57,551 nt of DNA from Trachelipus rathkii. Lineage: Eukaryota; Arthropoda; Malacostraca; Isopoda; Trachelipodidae. Below are positions 13,440 to 24,249 of the stretch, piece by piece. The position numbers and the translations under genes were made by a program. The number at the start of each line of letters is the position of its first letter. The stretch's first letter is position 1. Location of the stretch: the NCBI GenBank assembly GCA_015478945.1, contig JABUQX010097274.1, positions 1 through 57,551 on the forward strand. The letters are read 5' to 3'. The notes beneath the pieces are model-generated. The model ran no database searches, had not been told where the DNA came from, and was given only the letters and a program-made list of their open reading frames with translations.

Positions 13440-13800
13440 CTTTTTACTATTTAAAGAGGCATATTACGAATACACACACTAGAGTTAGATACCCGCAATA
13501 TGATATCAATAGTGCGGTTGGTGAAAGACCTCTAGGTGAAAAATCTGAGGAGACTTCGTGTCACGCATCTCTCTTCTAGTAAAACATCATACGTGTGTAG
13601 GCCATTTGACAAAATATAATTGTAAGATTCTAGGTGGAATATTCCTCTAAGGGGCTCAGAATCCTGGAATGGTAGTATATTAGGAGATGAATGCGCACTC
13701 TCCTCTCAGCCGCTACTCTCTCTGAAAGATTGCAGAGTAGAGAGCTGCGTTATCTCATCTGAGAGGTACATATGTCTCAGGAGGTTTTCGTTATCTCTAA
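13440..13800. other. Non-repetitive patch with an imperfect dyad
   Basis: This GC-richer patch lies between repeat copies. Around 13,696-13,770 the order cctctcag, ctactctctctg, cagagtagagag, ctgagagg forms a nested imperfect dyad that could fold. There is no open frame or known motif. Confidence 0.3.
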
Positions 13801-14250
13801 AATATAAACGACTGATAAAAGCGTACTATTATTATTTAAATGTTTTTATTAAGCAAATAATTTACTTGTCGTCAATTGACGTTTTTTTTATAATATGATA
13901 TAATTTTACATTATATATTTCTCGTTAGTTTATAATATAAAGAAATACCAAAATAAAATTTCTATAGTGATTCAGTTGAGGCTCGTTTGAACCGAAATAA
14001 CATGGGGAGGTCGACTGTCAAAAATAGATACTAACCTTGTTATTATATAGAAACATATATAGACTATCTATAAATAATCTTGTGTAAGAAGAATAAAATT
14101 TTTTATGTATCTATTATATATATAGCTTTTATTTTACCTTAATTATTTTTCATATTATACTAATATATAATCAGTAACTCTATAAAAGTATCAGTATAAG
14201 ATTTATTCTTATGACTATTCTAGTAGGCGTCTTACTTCGTCATAAAGGGT

Positions 14251-16440
14251 TGTATAGGACGATATATGAAGATTAGATGAATGAACGATCTGTGTGCAAA
14301 TTTAGAAGAAATTTGAGACATTATATGATTTTTTGTATGTGATAAAGGGTAGGTTTTAAATGTTAGCAATGGATGTTTATAAAGCCATTAGAATTGTGAA
14401 TTATATAAAAATATATCAATACAAAAAGTGTAAGCTAGTCTATCTGTTAATTAATAATATAGTTCATCTAAATATAGTGGCTACGAGATAGCCTCTGCAA
14501 AATAGAATTTCAAATTTTGAAGACGGTATTATTTTTTCAAGTACATGTTCGGTGAATATCTTATATTTTTACAAAGGCTAGTCTTAGTAAACTGTCTAAG
14601 CAGATTATATAACACTCTTTTAATGTAAGAAAAAAAATTAAATAAACATTTACTTGTTCGTAACAGCACATTTTCGATAAAAATATTCATTGATATTTAA
14701 ATTTTAATATCTGAAATTTGTAATTTCAAACTGAGCTTCAAGCTGATAATAACCAGGAAATTAGTTGCTCAATGTAGATTCAATGATTGTATACTCTTAT
14801 TATTATTATTACAATAAAATATTTATATATTAAGTATTTTAAAACAGTAGTTAATAATATAAGAATCATATAAAATTTAACTACTATGTATATGGATTTC
14901 CTATTTTAACATTTCAATTTTCTATTCTCATTTTCTTATGCTTCCTCTCTTCTAGCAAAATTGCTTTGCTCTAAAATCTTTAAAGAAAGAAACTTTGTGA
15001 AGTGATAATAATTATAATAGCGTAATGAGTAATGCTATTAATACAATTTTTTTACTACTGCATTTTACAGCCTTTTTAGTATTATATTTTCAACCTTATG
15101 TATTATACTTACGAATTTTGCAGTAATATATGAATATCTTTGCAATGAAAACTTTAACAGCTTTTTTCGCTATAATTATTTAAAGTTTGTATTTTTGTCT
15201 CAGCATCTTGAGCATTTGAAAATTGCTAAGTTACACAGAAAAGGTTATTAGTGTTAAGAAGATTATCAAATAATTATACGGCTATGTTTCATGTTAATAT
15301 TTGACGTAAATGAATAGTAAAAAATCTTTACTCTGCTTTCTCTGTTTTCTCTTTATTCTAAAAGATTTTTCTCTCGTCTTTCTTGACATCATAATTTCTC
15401 ATCATATCTCATTTATTTACTTCCATCCTTAATAGCCCTGGAAAACCTTTTTCAAATTTATTCTAATAATTAATTCATTAAAACTATTACATTACCAGAA
15501 AACCAAGCTAACACGAAGTCGATAATCTTCACCTATGACACGGGTCAAATTATTTTCACATTACATATATTTAGACGTCTCTAAAGTTAATAAGTTAGAT
15601 TTTACTATAAATTATTTAACATTTGAATAGATTCACTTTCGTAACATATTTATGAGTTATAGTTTTGCCTTGCCTCACGGTTTTTAAAGATGTTGTAAAA
15701 AATATGTATGGTACATTTATGAAAATGCATTTAAAAAGCGAAAACATATTTTATAATATTATTAGTTTTGTATAGGTTTATATTTATAAATGACTAGTTG
15801 AGAGACAAAACTTTAATGGCATGAGATATTTTATGTTATTTTATGTATTTATGTTTTTATTATTGTGACCCGTTTATAAAAAAAATTATATAGATCCATT
15901 ATGTAAAAGTAAATTATTGTTTTCTTTTAATATTTTTCAATTACATCATAATAAAATAAAGTAAATCATTATATTAAGTACAGTATAGGAATTTATACAT
16001 TGAATTGTATTACTTAATAATCTCTCAATATTCAACATCCATCACTCGCACAAGTAATATTTTTGTTGAAAGCTCTTCATTAAACAGAAGATGCGATACG
16101 TGATGAAATTATAAAGAGAGTAGTCAATTGCTACGTTTCTAGCCTTTGTAGTTTAACACTAAACTTTAGTCTATTTGTATTTCTATTACTGATTTAACTC
16201 AATCATTATAGTTTTGGGTAGCGATGTGAAATTGATCTATCTATATATTCATATTATATATGAGTTTATTTACTATATTAGCTTAATTTATATTTATATA
16301 TATTCTATTATATATTTTTTACATATAAAGATATTTTTTGTACATAAAACGTCAATTCTTTTTTATATTTTTTAAAAAAATTCGTTGGCCACTTAGATGA
16401 GAATCTAATTGTTAATCTAACTAGTGTCATTGTTTGAAAG
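14251..16440. other. AT-rich sequence, no gene seen
   Basis: Both strands are full of stops. No microsatellite or transposon motif was recognised. The density of the decayed repeat falls off here, though weak motif-2-like pieces (for example near 15,295) remain. Confidence 0.45.
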
Positions 16441-16454
16441 AAGTTTCTTTTACG

Positions 16455-16468
16455 GTTGCCATGACAAC
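16455..16468. promoter_or_regulatory. RFX X-box consensus match
   Basis: The 14 bases gttgccatgacaac fit the RFX-family X-box consensus RTHNYYWTRRNRAC at every position. X-boxes lie upstream of many ciliary genes in animals. No gene start is visible nearby, so this may be a chance match or part of a repeat. Confidence 0.3.
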
Positions 16469-16494
16469 CAGTTGTTTTTGAAAGCATTATATAT

Positions 16495-16712
16495 TATGCT
16501 TTCTTGGAGGCACAAATAAAAATTCCTCCAGTCAATATCTTATGAAAAATAATGTTTGCAAGAGAATAAATGATCTTAATGTAAAATTAGGTTCTTGTAT
16601 AACATTTAACATTATTTGAGAGAAAATAAATAGTAATTGAATTATTTATACATTGTTGCTTTTCAATTTTTTAGAGAGGCCGGCCTCCTGTGCTCCCCGA
16701 GCCGCGCCTGAT
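16495..16712. other. Two short dyads and a GC-rich edge
   Basis: gaaagcat and atgctttc flank about 8 nt near 16,480-16,503, and tggagg and cctcca flank 14 nt near 16,505-16,531. The stretch ends at 16,675-16,712 in a GC-rich segment (ggccggcctcctgtgctccc) that abuts a (TA)n tract. This looks like a transposon edge, but no partner terminus was found. Confidence 0.3.
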
Positions 16713-17034
16713 ATATGTATAATATATATAATATATAATATAATATATATTATATATATATATTTATATATATATATATATCATAATAAATAATATATAT
16801 ATCTATATAGTTTATATATAAGTGAGTCAATTAAAAACGCGTACCAGCGCGAGTTCGAGCTATAGGGGAGTCCGGGGTTGAGTCAACCTACTCGCATAAA
16901 TTTTTACTGTCAAAATCTAAATATATAGTATAACTATATAAATAATATAAATAAAAAATATATATTATATTATATATAATATATAGTATATTATTAATAT
17001 ATATACTATATATATAATAATATAGATAGTATAT
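16713..17034. repeat. (TA)n-rich tract with a GC-richer insert
   Basis: Imperfect TA repeats at about 16,710-16,825 and 16,920-17,034 enclose a GC-richer segment (16,836-16,905, with gcgcgagttcgagctatagg). No gene is present. Confidence 0.7.
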
Positions 17035-17817
17035 TATATGACCTTCTCTGTTTTCTACGACTCGTAAGTTTGAATTTTTTTTTGTTGTTTTTTTATATTA
17101 TTTCTAGTAATATGATCCCAACAATCATTCAGTGTAAGGACAAATCAAATTATAGGACTTTCAGTTCTTACGACTCCGTCAGTGTTTAATTTTTTTGGTG
17201 TGTTTTATTACATATTGCTATTAGATGGATACTAACAATGAATTTAGGTGGTAACGGACATGCTTCAAAGTTCCGATATTTTAAATAATTTAGTTAACTA
17301 TTTGCTTTTAATTTTTGGGTGGTTTTTCAAACCTAAAGAAACCACAAGGTAACCGAAAGATGGCATGAGTCGGGTCTCTCGCTTCCGGGAACGACGGTAG
17401 CATATTTCCCCCTCCGGGAGGGTCCCCGGACCCGCTCTTGGTATTTGGGTGTCGCGGGGTGTTCCTCCGCCCCTCCCTACATTAGGATTTCAGATATTCC
17501 TTGTCCCTCCGTCGGCTCTCGAGCCCCTAATATATATGTTTTTTATTTTATTATTTATTTTTTTTTTACTTTTGTAATAAGCTTTAATCGCTGATCGACT
17601 TGTAATGGTTTTCGTAAAGCGTCGTACTTTAGAGAATATTTATTTTTTGAAAAATATTTAAGAATAACCTAATTTTGGAATATTCCTTAAACCTTTAATT
17701 TCAAATTAGTCCACTGAATGGCATTGTTATATCATAGTAGCAATATATTAAAAACAATAAAAAAAAACAAAAAAAGATTCAAAACTGACGGAGTCGTAAA
17801 CAATAACAGGTCATATA
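17035..17817. mobile_element. Non-autonomous TIR element, copy 1
   Basis: The left end (17,035-17,096) reads tatatgacct, then tacgactc, then tttgaat and a T-run with TTG. The right end (about 17,752-17,817), reverse-complemented, reads tatatgacct, then tacgactccgtcagttttga, then the same T-run. The two ends therefore form terminal inverted repeats of about 60 bp. A further direct copy of the left-end core (tacgactccgtcagtgttta) sits at about 17,169. The interior has a GC-rich core (17,340-17,530) followed by gtaataagctttaatcgctg. The interior has no long open frame, so the element is MITE-like or a deletion derivative. It lies between (TA)n tracts. The superfamily is not determined. Confidence 0.65.
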
Positions 17818-17896
17818 TAATATTATTTGCATAAATAATATAGTATCTATATATATATAGTAATAATAATATATTATATATATATATTATATAATT

Positions 17897-18874
17897 ATAA
17901 ATCCTACCATTTATAGATGGAGTACGAATAATCAGTTAATCGGTATTGTGTGTTCACCTGTAGACGACTTATTGTACGGTGGAAACAAAAAATTCGAAAG
18001 AGAGGTAATAGGAAACCTAAAGAGACGTCTCAAAATAGGAAATGAGGAAGAGGGATGTTTTAAGTACATAGGAGTTCAAACAGAGGAGAGAGAAGAGGAT
18101 ATTATTCTTAGTCAAAATAATTATATTCAGGAAATTAAAAAGGACAGGGAACTATATGGGAAAATCAAGAGCGATAGAGGGTTGACAAATGAAGAGATGA
18201 CAAGATACAGATCACAGATAGGGAAGCTCAATTGGATAGGACAACACACAAGACCAGAAACTTCTTTTAACGTTAGTATGTTAAGTAAATTCAAAAAGAA
18301 AGCGACTGGGAAGGAAATGAAAGATGTAGATGGCGTTATAGGAAAAGTGAAAAAGAAAGAAATGAATGTGAGAATAGATAAACTCAGGGGTAGTGATCTA
18401 GAATTTGAGATATTTACCGATGCATCTCTGGGTAATGTAGAAGGTATGAAGTCACAGATTGGGTATTTGATTGGGATAAAAGATGAATAGGGTAACAGAT
18501 GTCCGTTGTTGTGGAAATCTGGTGTAGCAAAAAGGATAGCAAGGTCAACAATTGAAGCTGAAACCTTAGCCTTGAATGAGGGAATTGATGCGGGAATGTA
18601 CTTAAGAGAATTATGGACATAATCGACAAATGAAGTGATAGAGATAAGAGCGAAAGTTGATAGTAAAACTCTTGTAAATGCTTTAGGGTCCACTTCTGGG
18701 GTATTGAATAAACGTTTAAGAATTGATATAGGTTGTTTCAAAGAAACTTTAGAGAAAAAAGAAATAAAGGAGATTGAATGGATACCCACGGAGAAGCAAG
18801 TAGCAGATGTGTTAACGAAAGGTAGAGTAAATGCCAAAAATATTAAAGAGTACATTAAAAGGGGGGGGGGATGA
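17897..18874 (+). pseudogene. Ty1/copia retrotransposon pol fragment (RT end + RNase H)
   Basis: One reading frame carries the last part of a Ty1/copia reverse transcriptase and its RNase H, the enzymes that copy the element's RNA into DNA. It opens at NPTIYRW next to a (TA)n tract. The RT active-site motif reads PVDDLLYGG, where YVDD or HVDD is usual. Then come FKYIGVQ and LNWIGQHTRPETSFNVSMLS, the copia block L-(x)n-TRPD. RNase H follows: FTDASLGN (first Asp), W-K-S, ARSTIEAETLAL (the Glu), VDSKTLVNAL (Asp), and the terminal VADVLTKG-RVNAKNIKEYIK. The frame is broken only by two nonsense codons, TAG at 18,488 and TAA at 18,620. Gag, protease, integrase and the RT fingers are absent, so it is a dead, 5'-truncated copy. 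Confidence 0.93.
18857..18871 (+). other. Polypurine tract of the copia element
   Basis: aaaa followed by ten G and one A lies at the very end of pol, and the next bases are TG. In LTR elements this tract primes plus-strand DNA and abuts the 3' LTR, which starts with TG. A 3' LTR would therefore start at 18,872, overlapping the pol stop codon. No second LTR is present for comparison. Confidence 0.5.
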
Positions 18875-20220
18875 AGAGTGAAAAAGGAAAAAGGGAGAAA
18901 AAGGTGTAAGATTGATTTGTTTTAGGTAAGGGTTGGAATAAAAAAAGACTAACTGACTTGAGAGTAAGTTCATGAAAGCGACGAGAGAAGGTCAGTTAAT
19001 CTAGACCCTGATAAGAGGGGTTTTAGTATATTAAAAACCTAGTTATTTAATGTGTTTATTATGTTTCAGGCGTTAGGATAAATGTTAAATTAAATATTAT
19101 AATAATCTTGAGCCTGTAACTGCTAAATGCTTAATGTAAATTTAAGATAAACTTATAAAATTTTGGATAAGTTATTAGAAATATTAAAAATTAATAAGAT
19201 AGAGAATGTTAATTATGAAAAATAGACTTTGATAGTAAGTTATAAAACAATATAAGATACTAGGAAATTTAAGTGGACTATATAGATCATACTGTGATAG
19301 ATTATTAAGAAGATATTGTATTGTCTCTCATAGAATTTAAGCTCATAAATTATCAAATCAGGTGTTGGGCCGCACTAGAAATTTTATAATAAATCATATA
19401 TCTTATAGCATTTATCATACTCAATGTATATTTATTCATAAATTATTAAGTAAAAGTATACATACGGTGGTTTATTCTATATTGAACTGTATGTGATTAT
19501 TAACTCATAAATTTATAATATCATAGTGAAAATTACTATAATTAAATCATTCTTACACTAACATATATGAAAATATACTATAAAATAATATATATAACAT
19601 AACGTAATGAAGACATTAAACATTACACTAACATATTGGATAATAAAAATTTAATATTGTAAAATAATTTTTATAAAGATTATTACATTATTATTAATTA
19701 TTAAATCATATACATTATTTATATCATATATAAGTATTAATTAGATATTGTGTTTTGAAAATTTTAAAATAACTTGTTCACATAGTCATATAAATATATA
19801 TGAATTTTCATGTAATTAGCTCTATTGACAAATGAACTAAAAATTCATTAAATTTTGGGTTATTGTTAACATAGAAACTAGAATATGTTTATTTAATGTG
19901 AAGGGAATTGGAGGAGGATATCGCTACTATATACACAATGGATATTGCTCAATCAATATTATACCTATTATATATTTCGAGAAATAGTTTGATGATATAA
20001 ATATAAACGATAATAAATAAAGTTATATTATTATATATATATTCTATTTAGATACAAAACATATTTATACGATTAATGTCACTATGTCTTAATAGTGATA
20101 CTTATCATACTTACCTAATATAATAGAATTATATATATAATAGGATATGTAGATACAGTATTATTATTATTGTAATTTTTTATTAGTCTCCCGTTCCTAG
20201 AATTTTAGTGAAAGTTTAAT
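18875..20220. other. Possible copia 3' LTR remnant, then AT-rich filler
   Basis: About 18,875-19,030 is purine-rich and unlike its flanks, consistent with element-derived 3' sequence. From about 19,060 to 20,220 the DNA is AT-rich with no open frames, and no LTR end could be fixed. Confidence 0.35.
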
Positions 20221-20359
20221 ATATTGATATATATATATATACATTTATTTATAATATATATTATTATAATTAATATATAATTATATATTATATATATATA
20301 TATATATCATATATTAATAATATATATATTATACTATTATTATTATATATATATATATG

Positions 20360-20394
<35 letters not shown>

Positions 20395-20505
20395 ATTAAT
20401 TCAATATATATATATATATATTATATATATATTAATATATATTAATATATTATATATATTAATATAATTCTATATTATATTATTATATATATATATTAAT
20501 TAAAG
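20220..20505. repeat. (TA)n tract
   Basis: Nearly pure alternating A and T with occasional slips for about 285 bp. It forms the left border of the inverted-repeat arm that follows. Confidence 0.9.
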
Positions 20506-20518
20506 AAGTTAGGAGTGT

Positions 20519-21430
20519 GTATTATCCGGACATAATCACGTGAGTTCATTATTTGACAACGTGACTATGACTTTTTTTGACGCTTTTATTGAGCCTAATA
20601 TATTTTTTACTTAGATCATTGACTTTATTTGACTCTACTATTAATATTTTTGGGATTGACTTACTCATCTTCGAACAAATTTTATTTTATATAACCTATG
20701 ACTATATTGATTCATCATTATTTTGGCCTTTTACTTTTTGGGAGAGATATGATAAAGAAGAGAGAGAGAGCCGCATTATGTTAATATAGATAAGCTCAGA
20801 GAGATCAGAACATACTGATAGTATCTCCAATTAGGGTTCAATTTTATGGGCTACACGGTCAATTTATATTTCGTAGCTCTAAACCTCTAATTTTTTATTT
20901 TGTAAGTAAACCGGTAATTTTTATTGAGAAACTATACCTTTTTTTGTAAGATAACCTCAAATTTTTTTATATGAGAACCCTAATTTTTTGAGAACCTATA
21001 TACTATATATTAAAATAAGTAAATACCCTAATTAATTATTATTATTATGTGCATACCCTTAAATTTATAGTGCATAACCCTATTAGAGAAGGGTGTTGCG
21101 CATAAATCAGGTTTGCGTTAAATAGCAAATACTCAGTTGTACGTACCGACCTATAATTATTTATTTCTAGATACTAATAGGTCTATATTATTTATGCCTA
21201 TACACGTGATTTCTTGATATTCTAGTACTTTAAGGTGTGACTTAGTATTTTGAATGTCTTAACACTTGTTTGGTTTCGAATCCTGCCGTACGATCACCAA
21301 TAATAGGTTAGCGAATACGTGCAGCTAACACGCCGCGTTTATATATTCTGGGCAGCCGCGTTCCGCCGGCGCGTTTCCATCCAACCTGAATCGTAGGTTC
21401 ACATCCGTCCGCCTTATGTCCCATACTGTT
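20519..21430 (+). repeat. Unnamed ~0.9-kb repeat, left (direct) arm
   Basis: This segment is collinear with the reverse complement of 33,680-34,600. Shared anchors, in order, are tatccggaca (20,523), ggtcaattatatt-like (about 20,860), accctaatttttgagaac-like (about 20,975), acccttaaatttatagtg (21,056), agaagggtg (21,088), aggttagcg (about 21,306) and tttccatccaacc (21,374). Distances from the first anchor are 531 and 849 bp here, against about 492 and 845 bp in the other arm. The 3' part is GC-rich (gccgcgttccgccggcgcg). One 70-codon open frame at 20,577 is not conserved as protein. A ggtttcgaatcc near 21,271 resembles a tRNA B box but has no A box. Confidence 0.6.
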
Positions 21431-22340
21431 AATTTGTAATATATTATATATATCCGTTCAACACTATATATTGTAAGTGGGTAATACCACTTATATATAC
21501 TATATCTGAATTTTAGTTATAATTTAACTCACACTCACAATACACTACTGAATATATACACCACATATATATATATTATAATATACACAAAACTTATTTA
21601 TATAATATATATATATATATTATAATATATTATTTAGTATATATTATATATATATATATATTATATATACTATATATATAAATATATATCTATAATATAA
21701 TTTATATTATACCCCTACTAACCGCTAACCTACAGTGGTTTCGCTGAACTATTACACGAATTTTTATTCATACCATCACTATTCCTTCTGTGCTTAATAC
21801 ATTCTACTTATAAACTCATATCAAGCTTAACGTCTTTATATGTTCTCTATATTATCATACTAGGTTTACTACTACTGCATGAGAGGAGTATATCATAAAT
21901 GGTAAAAGTAAGTAGCTTTAGATTCATTCTGAACTCTCAATTACTAATAACCCAGTGTTTTGACACAATTTAGTGTGAGGCGTGATAAACACGCTTTTGC
22001 ACTATTTAATATGCTCGTGCATATTGTATTTCACACAGTGTTAAATCTGATACATTCGTAGAATATAATACTCACTCTATACTTATAATTTTTCAGGTAT
22101 AGATTACGCGAGCCGTAAAACCTGTAATAATTTGTTAATATATTAGTGACTTTAAGTTTTAAGTTTGATAAGACTAGAAAAAGAAGTCAAAATAATTACA
22201 TAATAATAAAAAGATTGTGAATATTTTCTATATTCAACAGTAAATTCAAGTAGTTTTAAATATTAAGATTTTATTACCTTTTAAAGTTATCATTTCCTTT
22301 AATTATTGATAAGTAATATTATATAAATGAAATAGTTTGA
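21431..22340. other. C-rich/TA-rich stretch, no gene
   Basis: C-rich, G-poor DNA (around actcacactcacaatacac) runs into a (TA)n tract at about 21,595-21,712, then non-repetitive AT-rich DNA. Both strands are closed. Confidence 0.5.
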
Positions 22341-22346
22341 GTGAAT

Positions 22347-22386
<40 letters not shown>
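22347..22386. repeat. (TAGA)10 microsatellite
   Basis: Ten near-perfect TAGA units in AT-rich DNA. Confidence 0.95.
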
Positions 22387-22858
22387 ATAATAGATTAGAT
22401 GGTCTTTTTAGTCTTTAAATCAATTATTAAATTTTCAGTTATATACTCAATTGAGTATTGGTATTAAACTTACAAATTAAAAATTATAATTACTTTATAT
22501 TGTAATTTCTAACACATTATGCCCATTAATATACCCAACATTATCTTTAATAGGATCCTCTCTAATTTCCTTTATAAAACTTTATCTCTGTTTAAGAGAA
22601 TATCATATTCTAGTTATACTATATAAATAAATTAACTCAATATTATACTAATATTATTTTAATCCAGATGTTTTTATAATCATATATACTCAGTTTATAT
22701 TTATATATATTCATATTTTTTTGAAACATGTACATTTTTATATACAAAAATTACATGGTGGGGTAGGTATATATACTAAAGCAATCTAAATATACATAGT
22801 ACATTAAATCATTCATATATCTATTGAATAATGTAATCAAACATTATATATATACCTA

Positions 22859-23047
22859 GTAAAGAGAGAGTAGAGTAAAGAGAGAGTAGAGTAAAGAGAG
22901 AGTAGAGTAAAGAGAGAGTAGAGTAAAGAGAGAGTAGAGTAAAGAGAGAGTAGAGTAAAGAGAGAGTAGAGTAAAGAGAGAGTAGAGTAAAGAGAGAGTA
23001 GAGTAAAGAGAGAGTAGAGTAAAGAGAGAGTAGAGTAAAGAGAGAGT
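22859..23047. repeat. 16-bp tandem array, about 12 copies
   Basis: The unit gtaaagagagagtaga repeats with no visible variation across about 189 bp. The perfection implies recent expansion, unlike the decayed sequence around it. Open frames across it on the minus strand encode only a Ser/Leu/Tyr repeat and are artefacts. Confidence 0.97.
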
Positions 23048-23650
23048 TTTCGAAGCATTTACCATTTTTTAGACTGTATTTTATGTAAGAGCAGATTTAG
23101 TGAATGTTATTTATTTTTCATTTGGTATTCAATTTTTCATTATGAATTTAATTATTGTATTAAAATATTATATGTGAATTAGATTATTCACATTTGTATC
23201 TTTATATAAAATATTATATTTTTTATTTTATTTTACTGTTAAATTAACTCTCTCCTGAGAATCAAAAGTGAATCTGAACGATAAAAATCACGTGTAGTGA
23301 ATATCCCGGCTATATCATTATAGTTTATTATTCTCTTTTATTTCGATAATAATATTTTATTTCATAATATTTATTTAGATATTATTTATCTTCATTTTAT
23401 TTACTAGATAAGGTATATAGGTTTTTTTTATTCAATTAATTTTTTTATTTTTAAATTATTTTTATTTAATTTATAGATTTATATCAGTATATTTATATTT
23501 ATACATATATTTTTATTTATATTTTATGGTATTTACGGCGCGTGTTATGATAAGTAACTATATATATCGATTATTCTTTTTTACTGTTTACCAGTTCTAA
23601 AGCTCATATAACGCAGTATCACATGCTGCAATGCGCATCTACATAAGTAG
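23048..23650. other. AT-rich sequence, no gene seen
   Basis: T-rich DNA closed on both strands. At 23,612-23,660, gctgcaatgcgcatctacat resembles gctgatgcgcatctataata at about 30,793, a hint of a shared dispersed repeat. Confidence 0.4.
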
Positions 23651-23654
23651 GTGA

Positions 23655-23975
23655 AGTCAGGATGAGAGAGATGAGAGTAGAGATAGAGAGAGAGTAGAAT
23701 GAGGTATAGAGAGCGAGAATGAGGACGTTAGAGAGAGAGTAGATGATAGTTCTGAAGATAGTAGGATCTATCTTGTGGGGGGGTAAGATAGAGAATATGG
23801 ATAGTAGGATAGTAAGAGGCAGTAAAATTATATATTAATTTATAATTATATATATATATATATTATAATTATATATAATATATATATATATATATATATT
23901 ATATTTATTATAATATTATATATTATATATATATTATTAATATTATAATTAAATTTTTATATTATATATATATAA
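23655..23975. repeat. Degenerate GA-rich stretch followed by a (TA)n tract
   Basis: 23,655-23,825 is purine-rich with imperfect agagagagtaga units related to the 16-bp array 0.7 kb upstream. 23,835-23,975 is imperfect (TA)n. Confidence 0.7.
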
Positions 23976-24249
23976 TCCATTGATGTAAATTAACTTCCAA
24001 CTGTCTGTAAACTGACTAGTTTTATATAACTATTATGATTCATCAATTATGGCTCTATAAATGAAATGTGAGATATATATATTATAGTGTAAGTATCAAC
24101 TCATAATAAATAAAATAAATAATTAACATTTAAATAAATTTATTTAGTTTTCTAAATTAAATTATATATTCTTTCAATTCGTTTTCATCACTTTCTATTA
24201 CAAGAAATTTTATCTCTAGCTAAGTTTTATATTACATATTTTTGTAGTC

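Larger units (their letters stand above)
1..14250 (+). repeat. Region dominated by a decayed ~400-bp repeat family
   Basis: Several short motifs recur in fixed order and always on the plus strand. Motif 1 resembles tgaatatgcaatattcaaaa. Motif 2 resembles gatgtcttaaattgacgttt (best at 321, 1661, 4071, 4861, 7772, 11023, 12631, 13868). Motif 3 resembles aactctgttttaataaaaaa followed by a ctatctaaaattacgctttt-like stretch (409, 1284, about 1770, 2159, 4153, 4573, about 4965, 6327, 7442, 10678, about 11128, 12258, about 12770). Motif 4 resembles taagtacgaatttttcctta. Motif 5 resembles ggtaatcttaaaattgagtt. The closest neighbouring copies of motif 3 are about 390-510 bp apart. I read this as an old tandem or interspersed repeat broken by indels and insertions. 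No protein is encoded by it. Confidence 0.6.

Noticed and set aside
18127..18855. Minus-strand open frame of 242 codons, the longest in the window
   Set aside because: It is the antisense of the copia RT-RNase H, whose plus-strand motifs are unmistakable; the minus product is Ser/Leu/Phe-rich with no motif.
21268..21282. ggtttcgaatcc as part of a tRNA gene
   Set aside because: No A box, acceptor stem or anticodon arm can be placed around it; it lies inside the 0.9-kb repeat.
22837..23065. Minus-strand frames of 69-73 codons with a perfect protein repeat
   Set aside because: They only translate the 16-bp DNA array; no coding signal exists outside it. The array is also not CRISPR-like, as it has no spacers.
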